From Acidovorax sp. NO-1 (GTDB lineage Bacteria > Pseudomonadota > Gammaproteobacteria > Burkholderiales > Burkholderiaceae_C), in NCBI RefSeq assembly GCF_000238595.1, contig NZ_AGTS01000090.1, positions 1 to 64,000 of the forward strand: a DNA stretch of 64,000 nucleotides. The letters run 5' to 3'. The position numbers and the translations under genes were made by a program. How positions within the stretch are numbered: the first letter of the stretch is position 1; the number at the start of each line of letters is the position of its first letter. The notes under the pieces are model-generated. The model saw nothing but the letters and a program-made list of their open reading frames with translations. It ran no database searches and was not told the DNA's origin. Of this stretch, positions 62,891 to 64,000 are shown piece by piece.

Positions 62891-64000
<1,110 letters not shown>

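Overview
The window reads as the chromosome of a Comamonadaceae betaproteobacterium (Acidovorax, Alicycliphilus or Delftia type). The support is the high GC, the gene order folK-pcnB-HAD-hda / MFS-purM-AI-2E, the murJ-rpsT pair, and short dispersed repeats with an AGCGCTT/AAGCGCT stem. Genus-level placement is inference from family knowledge and from reading the proteins; no search was run.

Layout. (1) 1-16.98 kb is chromosomal backbone: folate, RNA polyadenylation, DnaA control, purine synthesis, MurJ flippase, S20, a cysteine hydrolase/GlxA-type regulator cassette, a GAF/receiver pair and polyphosphate kinase 2. (2) 17.0-34.7 kb, directly behind the rpsT terminator, is a remnant of a Tn4371-family integrative conjugative element. 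It keeps the integrase, a toxin-antitoxin pair, a 1267-residue SIR2-domain defence-type protein, an orphan DNA methyltransferase, a broken DUF932 gene, DUF2958, DUF2285, an AlpA-like protein, RepA with iterons, ParA, DUF2840, TraF peptidase and the RlxS relaxase. The expected traG and trb mating-pair genes are absent after rlxS, so the element looks unable to transfer itself but possibly mobilizable. A leader of about 495 bp is present twice, each copy ending at the start codon of a different gene. (3) 35.0-44.1 kb carries an aldehyde dehydrogenase/GMC oxidoreductase operon with a sigma-54 promoter and an AcoR-type activator, then OmpW, an AraC regulator and a carboxylesterase. (4) 44.2-48.3 kb holds a tannase/feruloyl-esterase-family lipoprotein with a divergent AraC regulator and a decayed transposase, bracketed by a 66-bp direct repeat. 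(5) 48.4-64 kb is the box (aerobic benzoyl-CoA) benzoate pathway. A long leftward run encodes a DUF4863 protein, BoxD, benzoate-CoA ligase, an alpha/beta hydrolase, a branched-chain-type ABC transporter with two binding proteins, a chemoreceptor-like protein and a GGDEF-EAL protein. BoxR and the start of boxC run rightward.

How it fits together. BoxR (HTH plus shikimate-kinase-like domain) probably represses both divergent units through TGCA-N6-TGCA sites that lie on the two predicted promoters. Uptake, CoA activation, downstream oxidation, and possibly chemotaxis and c-di-GMP signalling for benzoate would then be expressed together.
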